Both the position numbers and the translations under genes were made by a program. Below the pieces are notes generated by a model. It did not search any database, had not been told where the DNA came from, and was given only the letters and a program-made list of their open reading frames with translations. Below, one piece after another: positions 43,411-44,139 of a DNA stretch of 44,139 bases; position 1 is the stretch's first letter, and the number at the start of each line of letters is the position of its first letter. This stretch comes from Gammaproteobacteria bacterium (GTDB lineage: Bacteria > Pseudomonadota > Gammaproteobacteria > Ga0077554 > Ga007554): contig SBBG01000068.1 in the NCBI GenBank assembly GCA_005240065.1, positions 1-44,139 of the forward strand. Direction: 5' to 3'.

Positions 43411-44139
43411 ATGTCTGGCTCCTACCCCATCAAAATGCCCCAACTTTCGGACACCATGACCGAGGGCGTGATCGTCAGTTGGGAAAAGAACGTCGGTGAT
43501 AAGGTTGAGCGCGGCGATATCGTCGCCACCGTCGAGACCGACAAGGCGATCATGGATGTCGAGGTGTTCCGTGACGGGTATCTGTCCGGTCCGGTCGCCG
43601 CTGTGGACAGCGTGGTGCCGGTCGGTGAGGCGATTGCCTATATCGTCGCCTCCGCCGAAGAAGTGTCGAGTGGCAAGGATCGAGTGGCGAGTAAAAAGAT
43701 CGAGACGGCCGCCGCCGCACCCGCGACCGAGTCCCGTCACGCATCCGCCCTTGCCACGACAGTGGCGGCGGAAGGTCCGGCGGGGACGATCCACATCATC
43801 AAAATGCCCCAACTCTCCGACACCATGACCGAAGGCATGGTGGTGAGCTGGAGCAAGCAGCCCGGCGACAAGATCAAGCGCGGCGATATCGTGGCGCAAG
43901 TCGAAACCGACAAGGCGATCATGGATGTCGAGGTGTTCCGCGAAGGTTATCTGTCCGGCCCGCTTGCCGCCGTGGACAGCATGGTGCCGGTCGGTGGCGC
44001 GATGGGTTATCTGGTCGAGAAGCCGGAGCAGGTGGTTGATAAAACAGTAGCGAGTAGCGAGCTACGAGTAGCGAGGAAAGAAAAAGAAGAGGCCATGGTC
44101 CGCAAGGAAGCTTTACCAGTCTCCCCCTCGCCCCTCGCC
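43411..44139 (+). CDS. pdhC: Dihydrolipoamide acetyltransferase (E2), N-terminal part with two lipoyl domains (cut by window end)
   Basis: The ORF track omits this gene because it runs off the window; 243 codons are visible from ATG 43411 and the frame is open throughout. It encodes two near-identical lipoyl domains (about residues 5-85 and 129-209), each with KMPQLSDTMTEG and the lipoylation site ETDKAIMDVE, separated by Ala/Pro/Ser linkers. E2 carries acetyl groups from E1 to CoA. A 35-bp stretch is identical in both domains. Both linkers contain GAGTAGCGAG-like repeats. The E1-binding and catalytic domains would follow beyond the window. Confidence 0.93.
   Translation, partial: MSGSYPIKMPQLSDTMTEGVIVSWEKNVGDKVERGDIVATVETDKAIMDVEVFRDGYLSGPVAAVDSVVPVGEAIAYIVASAEEVSSGKDRVASKKIETAAAAPATESRHASALATTVAAEGPAGTIHIIKMPQLSDTMTEGMVVSWSKQPGDKIKRGDIVAQVETDKAIMDVEVFREGYLSGPLAAVDSMVPVGGAMGYLVEKPEQVVDKTVASSELRVARKEKEEAMVRKEALPVSPSPLA
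43663..43704 (+). repeat. GAGTGGCGAG-type repeat in the first E2 linker
   Basis: TCGAGTGGC and CGAGTGGCGAGT, two decayed units of the GAGTAGCGAG repeat seen in recJ, encode part of the linker (VSSGKDRVASKKIE) after the first lipoyl domain. Confidence 0.5.
44046..44076 (+). repeat. GAGTAGCGAG repeat in the second E2 linker
   Basis: Two exact copies of GAGTAGCGAG lie at 44052-44061 and 44066-44075, around the small dyad GTAGCGAGCTAC. They encode VASSELRVARK in the linker after the second lipoyl domain. The last bases of the window (CCCTCGCCCCTCGCC) are similar in style. Confidence 0.75.

Overview
The window looks like the replication-origin region of a chromosome from a chemolithotrophic, sulfide-oxidising proteobacterium, most likely gammaproteobacterial. 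The intact order dnaA-dnaN-recF-gyrB, the aroK-aroB-dgt and mutY-yggX pairs, and a sulfide:quinone oxidoreductase of the Acidithiobacillus ferrooxidans type point that way. The taxon is an inference from gene content; no rRNA is present. Almost all of the sequence is vertically inherited housekeeping DNA. I see no prophage, insertion sequence, CRISPR array or transposase.

Layout. 1-1782: shikimate genes aroK-aroB, read leftwards, then the first codons of a dGTPase-like gene. 1907-6855: a secreted Ig-like lipoprotein diverges from a Fur-controlled ferric-iron ABC transporter (binding protein and fused permease, no ATPase), followed by a HIT protein. 6913-10296: a tiny membrane ORF, apaG, arsC, a zinc peptidase and an RsmB-type methyltransferase. 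10297-17055: the origin block, with DnaA boxes on both sides of dnaA, an AT-rich dnaA-dnaN spacer, two perfect parS palindromes inside recF, gyrB, and a probable C-rich-loop small RNA. 17056-24942: engB, a lone cyclic-nucleotide-binding-fold protein, dsbA, an acetolactate-synthase-like enzyme overlapping an EEP-family phosphatase/nuclease, ppk1, thiS-thiG, and a tRNA-Gly. 25082-31941: a Host_attach-family protein, two small membrane proteins, mutY-yggX, prfA, hemA and a TPR lipoprotein. 32133-39727: sqr with a palindromic operator candidate, a 515-nt hairpin-rich spacer, citrate synthase, alanine dehydrogenase, recJ, an RpfE-like protein and a beta-barrel protein. 39746-44139: a divergent M17 aminopeptidase and the pyruvate dehydrogenase operon (E1 alpha, E1 beta, and E2 cut by the window end).

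How the genes work together. DnaA, the beta clamp, RecF and gyrase sit with the presumed oriC and with ParB-loading sites, so replication start and chromosome segregation are physically linked here. Pyruvate dehydrogenase, citrate synthase and alanine dehydrogenase all meet at pyruvate/acetyl-CoA. Sulfide oxidation would feed electrons to quinone. Iron uptake would supply the heme pathway (hemA) and Fe-S enzymes (mutY, with yggX protecting or delivering iron).

The less ordinary content is non-coding: the candidate small RNA after gyrB, the parS pair, the hairpin-dense spacer before citrate synthase, several families of short palindromic repeats, and one repeat (core GAGTAGCGAG) that lies in frame inside two protein genes, recJ and the E2 gene.
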